Below are positions 1 through 11,972 of a DNA stretch of 64,000 bases, one piece after another. The notes beneath the pieces were generated by a model. It saw only the letters and a program-made list of their open reading frames with translations. It had not been told where the DNA came from and did no database searches. How positions within the stretch are numbered: position 1 is the first letter of the stretch; the number at the start of each line of letters is the position of its first letter. The stretch is from assembly GCA_028554755.1 (NCBI GenBank), contig JAPTOF010000054.1, forward strand, positions 1 through 64,000, written 5' to 3'. This DNA comes from Cordia subcordata. Taxonomy: Eukaryota > Streptophyta > Magnoliopsida > Boraginales > Cordiaceae. The position numbers and the translations under genes were made by a program.

Positions 1-945
1 ATCATCTTCAGCAACACCGTTCAATCGATGCGCGTCATTCTCGAAGCCATGGAGTCGCTCGAGCTTCCCCTGGAAGATCAGCGCATGGAGTACCACGTTC
101 AGACCATTTTTATGCAACCTGCTCAGATCGAGGGTGACGTCCTTCCTCCAGAGGTCGGTAGTGCTATTGAGGCGCTGTGGAAAGACCGCGGCGTGCAAGA
201 ATGCTTCAAGCGTTCTCGCGAGTACCAGCTTAACGACTCTGCGCGATAGTAAGTTTTGAGCTGCCTGGATCGAGAATCGTTTCTAACAGGCGTAGCTACT
301 TCGACAACATTGCACGCATCGCGGCTCCGGACTACATGCCTAATGATCAAGACGTCCTCCGCTCCCGTGTCAAGACTACCGGTATCACCGAGACCACCTT
401 TATCATCGGTGACCTCACCTACCGCATGTTCGATGTTGGTGGCCAGCGTTCGGAACGTAAGAAGTGGATTCACTGCTTCGAAAACGTCACCACCATCCTC
501 TTCCTGGTCGCCATCTCCGAGTACGACCAGCTGCTGTTCGAAGACGAGACCGTCAACCGTATGCAAGAGGCTCTGACTCTGTTCGACTCGATCTGCAACT
601 CGAGGTGGTTCATCAAGACCTCCATCATTCTCTTCCTGAACAAGATCGATCGTTTCAAGGAGAAGCTGCCTGTGTCTCCCATGAAGAACTATTTCCCCGA
701 CTACGAGGGCGGCGATGACTACGCCGCTGCTTGCGACTACATCCTCAACCGCTTCGTCAGCTTGAACCAGCACGAGACAAAGCAGATCTACACACATTTC
801 ACCTGCGCCACCGACACGACACAGATTCGCTTTGTCATGGCCGCTGTTAACGGTATGCCTGATTCCGAGACTGATCTGTAATTCACAACTAACAACTCTA
901 GACATCATCATCCAGGAGAACCTGCGTCTGTGCGGTCTCATCTAA
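1..945 (+). CDS. fadA: G-protein alpha subunit, group I (3' part)
   Basis: C-terminal part of a heterotrimeric G-protein alpha subunit; the 5' end lies outside the window. Exons are 1-248, 296-852 and 902-945, with introns 249-295 and 853-901; all junctions keep frame and have GT-AG ends. Visible motifs are the switch II segment [12 protein letters not shown], the guanine-specificity motif NKID, and the C-terminal TCAT motif. The protein ends in CGLI, giving the cysteine four residues from the end that marks the Gi-like, pertussis-toxin-sensitive class (FadA, GNA-1, CPG-1, MAGB). It relays GPCR signals at the plasma membrane to control growth, development and secondary metabolism. Identity is seen in the sequence; the exact orthologue name depends on species. 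Confidence 0.96.
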
Positions 946-2392
946 ACGACTTCTCTTCTAGCATAAGAATACCCCTTGCGACCTTTATAATAATCACGAA
1001 CACCACGTGGGCCACGGAGATTACGGCTCATGATTTTCATTGTACTCCTTTTACCGACGGAAAACAGGCTACCGAAGCTCACCCATGGAATCGCTTCTGG
1101 GGTCGCGCTGTACCGCACTTTGCTGGATGTCAAACCCTAGGGCGGAGCTTTTGGGCGCGGTCGAGGCGGAGAGTCAGTCGCTGTAACACAAATCGAACGA
1201 ATCTGGAATTTGAGGGATCAGAGAGAGCGAGAAACCGGACGATGGGGGCGGACCGTGGTGGTATAAAGCCTAGACTGCTGCGCAGCAATGCGCGGATGGG
1301 GGCTGGCAGCGAGAGATGAAGATGAAAAGACTTGCATCTGACAAACGCAACACACTCTGGGTGTCGGGCGGTGGTTATCTATTTTGTCTAATTACGAAGG
1401 CACTTTTTCCTACGAGTTGTGCGTTCTGGTGTTTGATTCGTACTTTGTTACTATGCTACATTATTCTCAGTTATGCTGCTGCCGTTACTTCTGTGTTGTT
1501 TCCATTTGACCTAGCGAGGATGCTCAGGTTGACGAGTTTCAAGAAAGTCAATGACTGTGGCGGGCGGGCGCTGTAAAGACAGAGAGCGCCTACGATGTTC
1601 TGTTGATCGTATGTCGACACGATGCAAATTTCCATGTAATACCCAGAAATCGACGTCAAGGTTCCGCGCTTTGGGTACGAGGTAACTCATGTCGGGGTGC
1701 CGCGAGCTGCTCGTAAATCGCGATATGAATCAATCCATTCTATCCTCACACCACAAAAGTCCATACTTGTAGCGTCATGTCCCTCGCCATCAAGGTGTTC
1801 CGTAGCCAACAGTCTCTTCCTCGCGTTCGGCATGTAGATCCTTTGTGTCCCATCCTTCATCCTTGCTCTCGTTCAAGGCTCTGGTAACTGTCCGCTTGTC
1901 GAGAAGGCTGGTTTGTTGTGAGTTCGAAGCGAGCGCTTTAGGAGTTCGGCCGTCGTTGAGACGTTCTTCGCATAGAGTTTCCCTATGTGCGGTTCTTCCT
2001 CCGTCAAGCGTCGCACATCAGCCTGTATGTTTCCTCGCTTGACCTTGTCTTCCTAGGAGCTTTGGAGCTCTCGTTCCAAAATATGATTATCCTCTCAAAG
2101 AGTTTGGCTCTCTTCTTCCGCCACGGATAAGCTTGTGCGTAAGGTCTCGCCGCTGCCCACACACAAGTCGTTCACTCCCCTGCGCATTCGGTGTGTCCTG
2201 AAGGTCTCATTCATCCTTCCTCACCTCCTTGCACTTCTCTGATGAGAGGGGTTTCCACTTCCAAATGCTTAGGCTGTACCGTCATCCACATGGGCTTCTC
2301 CCCTTCCTAGGCCGAGCGATCATCCGCTTCTCGAGATCTCATGTGAACACACAAGACGCTGATTGTCCTCTTTCGCCATGGATCTGGGTATT
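946..2392. other. intergenic, convergent gene ends
   Basis: This stretch lies between the 3' ends of the G-alpha gene and the coiled-coil gene. It must hold both 3' UTRs. Open frames here have no recognisable protein character. I see no RNA gene or repeat. Confidence 0.5.
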
Positions 2393-3171
2393 TCAGACTC
2401 CGTGCTTCTCTTTCAGACGGCGATTCTCTTGTCTCGCCTCAAGGAGAGAGGCTTCAGAGGCTTTACACTCCTCATACATTCGAATCATCTCCGTTTGCAT
2501 CTCATCGACCGAGCCAGCCAAATTCTTGACCTCTGCGCCCACATAGTGGGCTGCGTACTTCTTCGCATCAACCCACCTCTTCAGATGAAGCCTCTCCTCG
2601 TCCGACTCACACAACTTTCTCAGCATATTTTGGATTTCTCCCTTGAACCCCTCGTTTTGCCGTCTCGCGACATCAAGCTCATTTTGAAGGTGCTGCTTCT
2701 CGTCCTCCGTCTTCTCCATCATTTTCAAAAGCTGCGCAGTGATTTCGATGTAGTTGTTGCAAATCCCCATCACGACATCAGGAACTTTCGCATGCCCGTC
2801 CGCGCCATCCTGGCTTGCGAGCTTCTGCTTCTGAGCCGGCAGAAAACTTGCGTCGATGTGTCCTGCAACGAGAAGTACGCGTTTTCAAGCTTCTTGCGCG
2901 GCATCTTCCTGACTTGGTTGCGGCTGTAGATTGCTGTTTCTGTCCTTTCAACTAGATCTGACAGGTTTTCGAGCTCTGTTGTTTTCTTTGCTACTTTGTT
3001 TGGTTTGGCATCGTCCTGGGCCGAGGAGTCATGGGGTCTGGCGCGCTTGTTGATTGATCTTGGTTGGAGAGGTTGGCGTTTGGGCTCTTTGTTGGCCTTC
3101 TTTGCGTCGACATTTGGCGGTGGATGCCAGGCCGGCCTCTCTTCAGGCATGGTAGTGGGTGTATTCGACAT
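2393..3171 (-). CDS. hypothetical coiled-coil protein
   Basis: Two overlapping open frames form one likely gene. The N-terminal half (3171 down to about 2900) is basic and Pro/Lys-rich. The C-terminal half (about 2870 to 2393) is a charged heptad-like coiled coil (ITAQLLKMMEKTEDEKQHL onward) ending EENRRLKEKHGV-like. The frames differ by one position, and the downstream frame reads on well before its first ATG, so I infer an intron of about 50 nt between roughly 2900 and 2820. The exact splice sites are not resolved; candidate acceptors are TTGCAG near 2855 and CTCAG near 2835. No family is recognised. It precedes the DUF3716-like array on the same strand but lacks the cysteine cluster. Confidence 0.6.
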
Positions 3172-4736
3172 TGTGGAACGGGAGCGGAACGCCGTGATGA
3201 GTATGAAAGGTTGAGAGAGAGCTGTGGCCTTGGGCTCAAAGGACGACTCGCTTGTTTGGAATGTGAGGTGCCCACAGGAACATGCAATAAGGGCTCAGTT
3301 TGAGAAAGATGTCAATCAATTTTCATAAGCAGCAAAGCATTTACACATAGAGCCTCGCATTGTTAAATTCATCTCAGGTTACCTTAATTATTTTGCGGGC
3401 GTTGAATACATACAGGGATCAGCTCGCTAGCGCGTTTTGACGCGTTGGTCTTGTTTTGGCTTCTCCCCTGGATCCGCTGCTTGATGTGACGAAATCAACT
3501 CTTCAGGAAATCAACAACCAATCTCATGCGTGAACGACCCCTTTCAAGTTGCTTCGATCCTTTGATTCTGGAGAGACTATTTGGTGAGATTGAGGGCGTC
3601 TTCGCAGTATTCTACCCCGGACCAATGAGCGTTGTGCTGTTCAACTGCAGTGGGGCCTACAGGGGCAAAAAGGGGGTAAAAAGGGGTTAGATGAGTTGGC
3701 ATGAATTTCGAGATGGACGTGCAAGTTCAAAGCTTAGAAGTTCCCTTCATCAACAAGGGTTTACCAAGAGAAATTATGCTACATCTTTATCTAGTCTGTG
3801 TCTAGCTCAATCGGGTTGCGCTTTTCTTGATGAACCTTACGCGATCCCATGATGTACACCTCGTTCTGAGCAGCTTCTATCTTGTCCAGCAAGTCATCAT
3901 TTCTGACCCGAATATGCTCAGCATGTTTTAGTTCACTACGCAGCTAGGGAGTGCTGTGAGAGTGTATCTGTTCACAAAGCCGATGTACAGATACCTACCC
4001 TGTCTGGACGAGCGTCTGCAACTCGACACCAGCTTCACAGTGTCGATTCCCCGAGAATTGTAACATTACCTCCCAAAATAGATTCTCTTCACCTCTTGAA
4101 TGAAAAGGGAGTCATTTTGGATGACAAGTCGACGCATGACACGCAAGTATTTGGTGCCGTTGCTGGAGCTGGAGCTTGTTGGACAGGCGCCAAGGGAGCT
4201 TATTAGGACTCTCCCAAAGCCATTCCATGTTTTGCTGCTGTGAGGGTGCGTTTCATCTATATCCTTCCCTATTTTGGACTTATCAGAAGTTTTGACTTGA
4301 AAATAAAACCGTGATTATGTTTGTGCCCGCAGAGAGCCGACATTCACTACAGAATTAGGTTGATAAAACTCCACGTCGGTATTTGGGTCACGGTTGCCTA
4401 AGAAGTACGGGAAGACCCATATTTGTCTATCTATCTACAAGACACGCAAGTGATTACAAAATAAACCAGACTCAAACTCTTCAAGTCCCTCTCTGAACGA
4501 TTTCCTGAGCCAACTCCGACCATTCTCAGATGCTCCAAAGCCCAACCAAACTCCAAGAAGTCATCCTCGACCGCCACTTCATAAACCAAAACAATCTTGC
4601 GATCCATGCAATCATCTGTGTCCACTTTGCGAGCACCGAAACCCGATTTTCAAAAGCTCAACTACAATAGAACCCTTCTTGCCGCGCATCATATTTTCAA
4701 GAGTGCGGGCGACGAAAGAGGTAAGGGTCTCTTCCC
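3172..4736. other. intergenic, nothing recognised
   Basis: This holds the promoter of the coiled-coil gene and the 3' region of the first DUF3716-like gene. No credible coding frame, tRNA or repeat was seen. Confidence 0.5.
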
Positions 4737-5903
4737 TTACTCTGCGGCATTTTGCTTGGTCTGGGCAGCAGACTTCCTGACCCTCGGAGCATGTTTGCAG
4801 TGCTTCGAGCAAAACCTCGCCTGAGCAGAGAAAAGGCAACTGGCACACGCACCAGAGCTCTCCGAGCCAGACGTGACACACATCTTCCACTTGCCCTGTC
4901 CACGCTGGCATCGAATGCAAGGGTCTGGGATCTCAGGTTCGCAGATTTGGATGAGTAGACTGCGAACATTCTCAGGGCGGGCGAAGTCGGGTGTTGCGGT
5001 GAAAGGGTTGGGCTCGGGCCAGCGAATGGCGACCCGCTGAGAGAGAGCGGTGTTCAAGCCTCGGAATTCTTTGATCGCGCCCTTTGAGAAGTACTTGGCA
5101 ACCTCTCCCGCCGTCATGTTGGTGTGACTGTTGATGGCGATGGGCGTAGGAGGATACCAAGGTGTACGTAGGCCTTTGCCAGCCTGAGGCGGAACCCAAC
5201 GATTCGCGTGGTACCTAAAATGGTTGTTGGGAACCGGCTGGTTCAAGCTCGGGAGTGGGTTGTAGTTAGGCTCGTTTTCAGTACCCGAGTAGTCGATCAG
5301 ATCTCCATGGGCAAAGCTGCAGGTAGAGACGAGACGGCCAACCGTATTGTCGGGCTCGTTGCTGTTGAGCTGGTTGTTGATAAAGTTGGCGTTCGCAGTG
5401 CCGGGGTTAGCAACGCCATTGAAGCCTATGTTGCCAGGTTCAAACTGCAGAGCTGGTTCGTTGGCGGCGACGACTTGATTAGCCATGTTGAAATCGGCCT
5501 GGAAGTTGAAAGGGCCGGGTTCGCCGGCGTTCTTCTCAACATTGTTGCCAAAAGCCCCAACTGCAGTCTCGGCGTTGAGTTCGTTTGCGTTGGGAACAGG
5601 GCCGAGGAAGTCACCCAACAGAGCCTCAGACATCTCATAGTCGCAAGTTGTAGACTGCTGAAGTCCATCCAAGAAGGGGTCATCAAGATCTTCGATGCCC
5701 TCGTAGAAGTTCTCTGGACGGACAAGAGTGGGGTTCGGGTTGGGCTCAGGCAAGGACTCATTAGTAGCATCAGTGATGATGGAGTCGATCGCGGAAGAGT
5801 CAAAGGCAGGCGGCGTAGTGGGAGTATCATCCTGATCGTCAGGGGTCCGAGCAGCAGGGGGTTGAATGTCGCAGTTCACACGAGGGGCATTGGGTGCGGC
5901 CAT
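4737..5903 (-). CDS. DUF3716-like cysteine-cluster protein A
   Basis: Single-exon gene of 388 aa starting MAAPNAPRVNCD. The first 200 residues are disordered, rich in Pro, Asn, Asp and Glu. A conserved part follows: an MTAGEVAKYF helix, an RPENVRSLLIQI helix, and then a cysteine cluster near residues 328-365 with pattern C-x2-C-x9-C-x10-C-x2-C-x8-C (CIRC...CV...CASC...C). The spacing suggests a zinc-binding module. Proteins B (8.2-9.5 kb) and C (12-13.2 kb) share the helix pair and cluster. The layout fits the fungal domain I know as DUF3716, whose function is unknown; that assignment is from memory. The basic tail after the cluster could bind nucleic acid, but this is a guess. Confidence 0.85.
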   Translation of the reverse strand: MAAPNAPRVNCDIQPPAARTPDDQDDTPTTPPAFDSSAIDSIITDATNESLPEPNPNPTLVRPENFYEGIEDLDDPFLDGLQQSTTCDYEMSEALLGDFLGPVPNANELNAETAVGAFGNNVEKNAGEPGPFNFQADFNMANQVVAANEPALQFEPGNIGFNGVANPGTANANFINNQLNSNEPDNTVGRLVSTCSFAHGDLIDYSGTENEPNYNPLPSLNQPVPNNHFRYHANRWVPPQAGKGLRTPWYPPTPIAINSHTNMTAGEVAKYFSKGAIKEFRGLNTALSQRVAIRWPEPNPFTATPDFARPENVRSLLIQICEPEIPDPCIRCQRGQGKWKMCVTSGSESSGACASCLFSAQARFCSKHCKHAPRVRKSAAQTKQNAAE

Positions 5904-8150
5904 GGTGAATATCTGGGTAGCCTTTGGTCGTAAGAGGTGTGAGCTAAAACTTTGGTATCTCAGGGGTCAAAGGGTTGATAAAGTTATTGAGAATCTCTGA
6001 TCCTTGGATGACTCGTAGGAGCAGATGTTATAATTAGAGAAGGAGAAGAAGAGAAAGAATCAACCAGCCGAGAGTTAGGCTACACATAGCCAGAGCAGCA
6101 GCAGTGAATGTGCCTGCATTCACTGGATAGGGTAGAGGCTACGGCGATGCAGATTCATGAGATGAAGTCAATACCTGCATGCAGCGGGAACACATAGGGA
6201 ACAATGAGGCCGTTCCCGCGCTGATCGCATGTCCCTCGAGGTAGCAGTATATGCTCAGATTTACTCGTTCAATCTCAATGAACGGTTCAAAAGGATGTGT
6301 CCTCGCTCGAAGACTTCACCGTTTGTAGGAAAAGAACTCGTTCAGGTGTTACCAGAGTTTCAATGCTCTAGTTACGAGACAGGGCCTTGAACGGCTCTGG
6401 TCTAGAGTGAACGCAAGTAGAAACAGACTAAATACTTGAAGTGGTCTTAAGATTTGTTCTAGAAGTGTTTAAATGTTCTGGAAAGTCGCTAAGGACGTAC
6501 GCGATAGGGACGCGACGCGTGTGGCCTCTGTGGCTGGAAAAGGCACTTTTCGCAACGCAAATTTGGACCTTCTTTAGACCAGACACTCAAACCACTCTTC
6601 TTCAGATGCTTGAGAAGAGAAACAGTACATTTGAAAGAGACGAAGAAAAGGAAAAGCCCAGTTCACCTGAACTTACTGTTAAGGTTCAACTGCATCAGGA
6701 CGACTGAGAGGCGAATTAGTCCCAGAACTCATGGCATTGAGTCACCACGATAGCCGCAGGCGGATTGAATCATGAATTAAGAAGCATGAATATATTATAC
6801 TCCGGAGCCAAGATCTCACGAAGTGACAATGTATGAGGAATTTACGCAACTCGCCGCATCTCGGAGGCGTGGTCCGAATCATGGCTAGGACATTTCCCAC
6901 TCACCCGAATATTATTCGTTATGGGAGATTGAAAAGATATTCAAGAGACTGAATTGTCATTATATCCTCTCCATCTTAGCCAGGGTGAACAGTAGTGAGA
7001 CGACAAATGCATTTCGATCACACATAAGGGAGTGTCTCAGCCCTTGGCAACCTGACACACCCACAGCACTCAAAGAGCCCACGAGGGACTGGAAAGAGGA
7101 ACAAAGTCCTCAATCTCACTCCTTAGGTGTGCTTTGGCAAGACATCGATGCGGTCGCCGAAGGTGTCGTTACCCCTGATGTCAACAATCACGGAGTTGGT
7201 GGGGCAACCTCAGGCACCCTGAGGCTGCTAGTCAGCTGGTTCACTGGAGTTGCTGAACCCGATTCCACAATGTGCAAGCGGGATTTCTGAGCTATAGCCA
7301 ATTTGATCGGGACCAAGAGATGACTGTGAGGAAGCTTTTGTCAGATGAGACACAACTGGAACCCGAGCTTGAGGGTTCAATGGGCGCCTGAGAAATGGCA
7401 TGGTGCCCACTGGAGCTGCTATCGCGACCCATGCCACAGTCCAGACAAGCAGCTCTCGTAAAAAGCTACTAATACTGTCTCGACTTCTCAAAGCTGAGGC
7501 TAGATTGAAGCTCGTAGTGTCGGTCTGTCGAAGATTCGACATTAGGCTACAGCATGGGGTCAAGGTGAGTTAAGGTTTCGATTGGGAAGAGGAACATTCG
7601 TAGAGCCCATCAAAAGAAAGAGGGAAATCTCATTTCTTTGCTGTCGCTGTTTACATATAAGCGACAGTCAATTCAAGTGAGCTCTCAGTTCTAGACTCCA
7701 CACCTGAAGTTCCGACATCGTTACGATGGTATCTTCATGCCAGTCGCGGAAACAAGATCCGCTGGTGTTGGATTTACGTATATAGAACTACAGGCATCAA
7801 TGCACATGTCACTGTGAGCGGGGCGAAATCTTTTGCTTTTCGTGTCCTTTACTATCCATTCTCTATACCAGCCGAGTTGCATCGCAAAAGTCCGTCAATC
7901 CACATTCATAACCCCATAATTCGCGCAATAATTTGGTACCCTTCATCCGTTGCCACCAACAAATCTTACATGACATCTCAGTTTCATCCCGTCTCGCCAA
8001 TTTCCTGTCGCCCTCGAAGTTCACATGATCGTCTCGTTCTGCTACCCTATGATACATTATCCCTTCCAAAGTACAGTCCAGCCTACCACATCTGCGTGCC
8101 GGTCGTGTATATGGAATTCAATAAAGTAGGAGACCCGACTGCTCGCCTTC
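5904..8150. other. intergenic, nothing recognised
   Basis: A 2.2-kb gap between DUF3716-like genes A and B. It contains the promoter of A and the 3' UTR of B. Short open frames are not protein-like, and I found no RNA gene or clear repeat. Confidence 0.5.
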
Positions 8151-9512
8151 CTAGGAGAAACCAGCCCCCGAAGCGCCACCCTGCTGCTGCTTCTGCATGT
8201 CCTCGAGACTCTTCAGCCATTTCTTGCAGTCGTCGATGCGGTTGACATAGTCTCGGTTTCTAGCAGCGAGACACTGTTCGTGGTGGATGGCTTGCTGGCG
8301 GAAGAAGGGATTTTGGTGGCTCTTCAGGCGCTTGAGAGTTTGGAGCAGAGCGGAGTGGTCTTTCACCGCGTTGCCAGAGTCCGGTGCTTTGGTGTCGAAT
8401 CCGATTGAGGTGAGGGCGTTTACGACTTTGCCAAAAGCTTCAGATGGTTTATCCTCTGAGTCCTTGTGAGCGAGCTCCAAATACTTCTCGAAGGCCTTCA
8501 TTCCCTCTTTCAAGAATCTCTCGGGATCGTTGTTCGTCTGGTCGTCGGTAGTGGTGGCGTGCTCATCGTTGGCCTTCGAGTTCTTGTTGTATGTACAATG
8601 ACATCCTTGCCCATTCCAATAACAACTGGCGCAAGCACCAGCGCGCAACTTCAAACCTGTCGGAATAATGCACTCGGTGAAGGCACCCACGCCTTTGGCG
8701 CAGCAGTTGCATAGCGTTTTTGCCTCAGTGCCCGCGATGGCGATCAAGAGGGCTTTGACGTTGGCCGACTTCGTAAAGTCTGGTGCCCTGCGCCCCATTT
8801 GAAAAGTCGGCCAGTTCTTGGCAGGGAATGCGGCTAGCTTCTGGTGTTCGACCGACCACTTAGTGATAGCATTCTTTGCATACATTTCTGCTGCTTGACC
8901 GGTGGTCATGCCATCGAGAGATGGTTTCGGGGGAGGTGCCCACACGGTCTTTTTCGTTGTGCTGCTGCTTTCGTCGATGATGTTGTTCTTAGCCTCTTGG
9001 GAGATGTTGGCGTTCTGTTGTTGTCCGACTGAGTTGTTGGTAGAGAAGTTGTTCATTTGAGGAAGACCGTAGTTTCCTTGCTGGCTCTGAAGCCCCTGAA
9101 ATGGATTTGTTGCCGTGTTGTAAGCGGGGACAGCTTGACCTGAAAAGAAGGATTGGTCCATTCCCATGCTGATGTTTCCAACCGCACTCTAGGCGGATTG
9201 GTCACCCGAAGCCTGGAAGGGAGGATTCTCATTCTGTACGAAGTAAGGCATGCCTGTAGAGTTGTTGGCCATAGTGTTGTTGCCCATTATGCCGCCGTAA
9301 TCGTAGCCGGAGTCAGAGTCGAAGTTGTCCTGGGCTCCGATGGACTGAGTCGGAATCTGCGCAGACTGTTGGAAGGCGGCGTTCTGAAGCTTCTGAGGGT
9401 TGACTGTGGATGATTCAGATTGCTTCGTAGTTTTCTGAACGCCTGATCTCGTTGACATTCTAGACTTCTCAGAGCCCTTTTTCGGGGGGCGGTTGGCGTT
9501 GGGACCCGCCAT
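8151..9512 (-). CDS. DUF3716-like cysteine-cluster protein B
   Basis: Two-exon gene: exon 1 9512-9206, intron 9205-9140 (66 nt, GTGACC start, pyrimidine-rich TTTTCAG end), exon 2 9139-8151. It encodes 431 aa beginning MAGPNANRPPKKG. The N-terminal half is disordered and Asn/Gln-rich. The conserved core has MTTGQAAEMYAKNAITKW, SANVKALLIAIAG, and a cluster C-x2-C-x9-C-x12-C-x2-C-x8-C. After the cluster comes a helical extension of about 130 residues that A and C lack (FLKEGMKAFEKYLELAHKDS), ending in a Gln/Gly tail. The start was chosen because the ATG at 9512 resembles the MAAPNA start of A, while the longer upstream frame is low complexity. Function unknown; A, B and C look like diverged paralogues. 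Confidence 0.85.
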
Positions 9513-11972
9513 CTTTCCTCTCGATGTATATATAACGAGACGAGAGATCAGAAGGCTCCAAAATGATGATAGAAAGCTCCTTAGGCGTCTCTCATAGCAG
9601 ATAGATGAAGGCGCAAAGAGTTGTCGATGATCGAAGTGTTGTGTTGATGGTCGATGATTTGGTGCGCAGAGTAAGAGAGGTTGCGAGATGATGAAAGAAG
9701 GAAGATCAAAATCTGAGAACTCAGAAATCGAGGAATCAATGTAGGCGGAGGGGTTCGGGTGAATGCCTTTCCTGAGTTGAGGCGAGTAACTGGCCGCTCG
9801 GGTGAAAGAGTCGCGCGAGAAGCTCAAGAGAAGGGGCTGCGAGATGTTTACAGGAGGAGGATCGGACCAGATGATCTCGAACGTGCAGAGAAAGAAGTAG
9901 CAGAGAGTAATCGATCCAGTGAGTAGGGTTCCTTGAGTGAACGTACACTCGAGTGGAAGATTCGCTTGCCTATGTGTATGTGGAGGGAGGGGTCGCTGAG
10001 GGAAGAGGATGGAGCTCAGGTGTTCAGGGGACAACAGGGGGTGCCGATAGCACAAAGAACCCGAGAAGTCTCGTTATCAACTTCAAGTAAAAGCTGACTC
10101 GGAGGATGGTCTAAAAGTACGGACGATGGCTCGTTTTTCCCGTTCCTTGGCGTTCACAGTCATGTTCTGGCCCCGTTCTGAGAAGAGGCGCGGCGAGCAA
10201 CCTTTGTCCATGCAGCCTACGCCAGATTCTATTGCGACAGGAATAATGGGTATTTGACTAGCTCTCACGTCAAAAGCGCCCTCCGATGGCGCGGAGATTG
10301 TAACATCGGAGTCTCGGGTGCTCCAACTAGACACCCTAACCCCTTTGTCGCCGCACAATCCAGTCTTTATATATATGACACCACATGACTACTCAAAAAC
10401 AAAAGAAGTGGTGACAGAACATTAGGCTTCGAGAAGCCGAAGCCCGTCTATAAAGTATTGCGGGCTCGGGTTACTGTCGACCAATGCCCCCTATGGTTGA
10501 AAACCTGCCTCTCATCGCCCCTGCGCAGCCATGTTCCTCGCTAGCTCATTCTCCCAAGAGGCTTCACGAGCTGTGCTCAAATTCCGCGCGCAACGATTAT
10601 CACCTCCCTCGTGATCTGGTGCCCAGAACACGTAATTGAATAGGGTCGCCTCAGTTTGTATGAGCCCCCTTTTCTTTATATGACATGATCATATCAGATC
10701 ACTGACCGGCGCTCGGGGTAGCTATATTCCAAGTTGAGCAGGTGTCAAGACTTATCTATAAGATCCTATGTATGTGATTATAATCCACTATATGCTGGCC
10801 CGGAGACATTTAGTTCATTAAGAAGCGTGATGTCTGAGCTCTCTACGAGCCAGTGTGATTGCTCGTCACGGGCTGCCATCTCTCCCACGCTCTGCGTCTG
10901 ACGGTCTTGTCGGCGCAAGAGACGCCGTGTGCGCTCACTATCGTTGTAGTCGAGGCGCTCCTTATCCTGAGCGACAAGGGTGTCTATCTCGGCCTCTTAA
11001 GTGTTACAGTAGCGCTAGCACAGGGTTGCCGAATCGGATCGGCTGAACTTGAACGATTTTATCACACCTGTTTGCGGGTAATCTTGACATGAGGACTCTA
11101 TGCTCTTCGATTCATTGCAACGTAAATGGTAAGAGTGTCCGACGTTTAGTCGTCCTGACTGTACTCGTCGTGCAGTGTCTGCAGTTTGGACCTGTCCCCG
11201 AGCCTCCTCTTTGGCGGGGCGAGTGTACTGGTTTTAGATAGTGGCTTGATATATCGGTGATGAAACGCTTCAAATCTTGTGAAAATCGCGCTCCAGGGTC
11301 GATGATGGAGAGTGGGCGATAGGACTTAGCAATGACTTGATAGGCTGTGCGCTCCTAGGGAAGTGAAGACTTCCCTTCCCGAGTGCGCATTGGGACGAGT
11401 CAAACCTCGCCCAAAGGGAAAAAAAGATATCCCTGGTCTAAATGACTTGCATGAAAACGATCCGGCACTCGCTCCGCGTTTGAATAGCGAAGAATAAGCT
11501 CTGGCAGGCCCCATGTACAGCATAAAGCAGACAGACTGAATACATGTATACCCAAATATGAGCCCTGCACTGTTGGCCGATGCAAGGGAAACCGTCGCGA
11601 TGGCATGTATTCCCAGTGTCCACATCAAAATGAAGTGTGATCTTCTTCAAACGTCGTCATAACTTCAGCCAACGCCTATACAGCCCCATAATTCACATGT
11701 ATACCACCAACGGAACAGTGCTCTATCAAAGTCTCGAGAAAAAGAATACCAATCACACTGTATTGTTGGCATACAAGCCGAGCGTCTGACCAATCCTGTA
11801 TAATGGCTTATCTCCAAAAGCTCTCTTATGTGCCGTGTGACTCCTGCCCATCCTCAAGTCGTCTTAATTCCGTCAAAACTGTAACATGAGTGTCCTACTA
11901 CTTCGTCTATGCAACCATGCTACCGATCCTATTGGATCCATGCTTCTGTCTCAAGGAATTTATGCGGTCATG
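9513..11972. other. intergenic with one small candidate ORF
   Basis: Upstream region of gene B and downstream region of gene C. A 51-codon frame at 10484-10639 (+) has a TATA-like TATAAAG at 10449-10455 and a fair start context (ACCAATGC); it is reported as a finding, not as a gene. Otherwise nothing recognisable was seen. Confidence 0.4.

Noticed and set aside
123..941. 272-codon open frame on the minus strand over the G-alpha gene
   Set aside because: It is the antisense shadow of a highly conserved coding region and has no protein character of its own.
10331..10339. CCCTAACCC resembling a telomere repeat
   Set aside because: Single occurrence, not tandem, and the window is internal.
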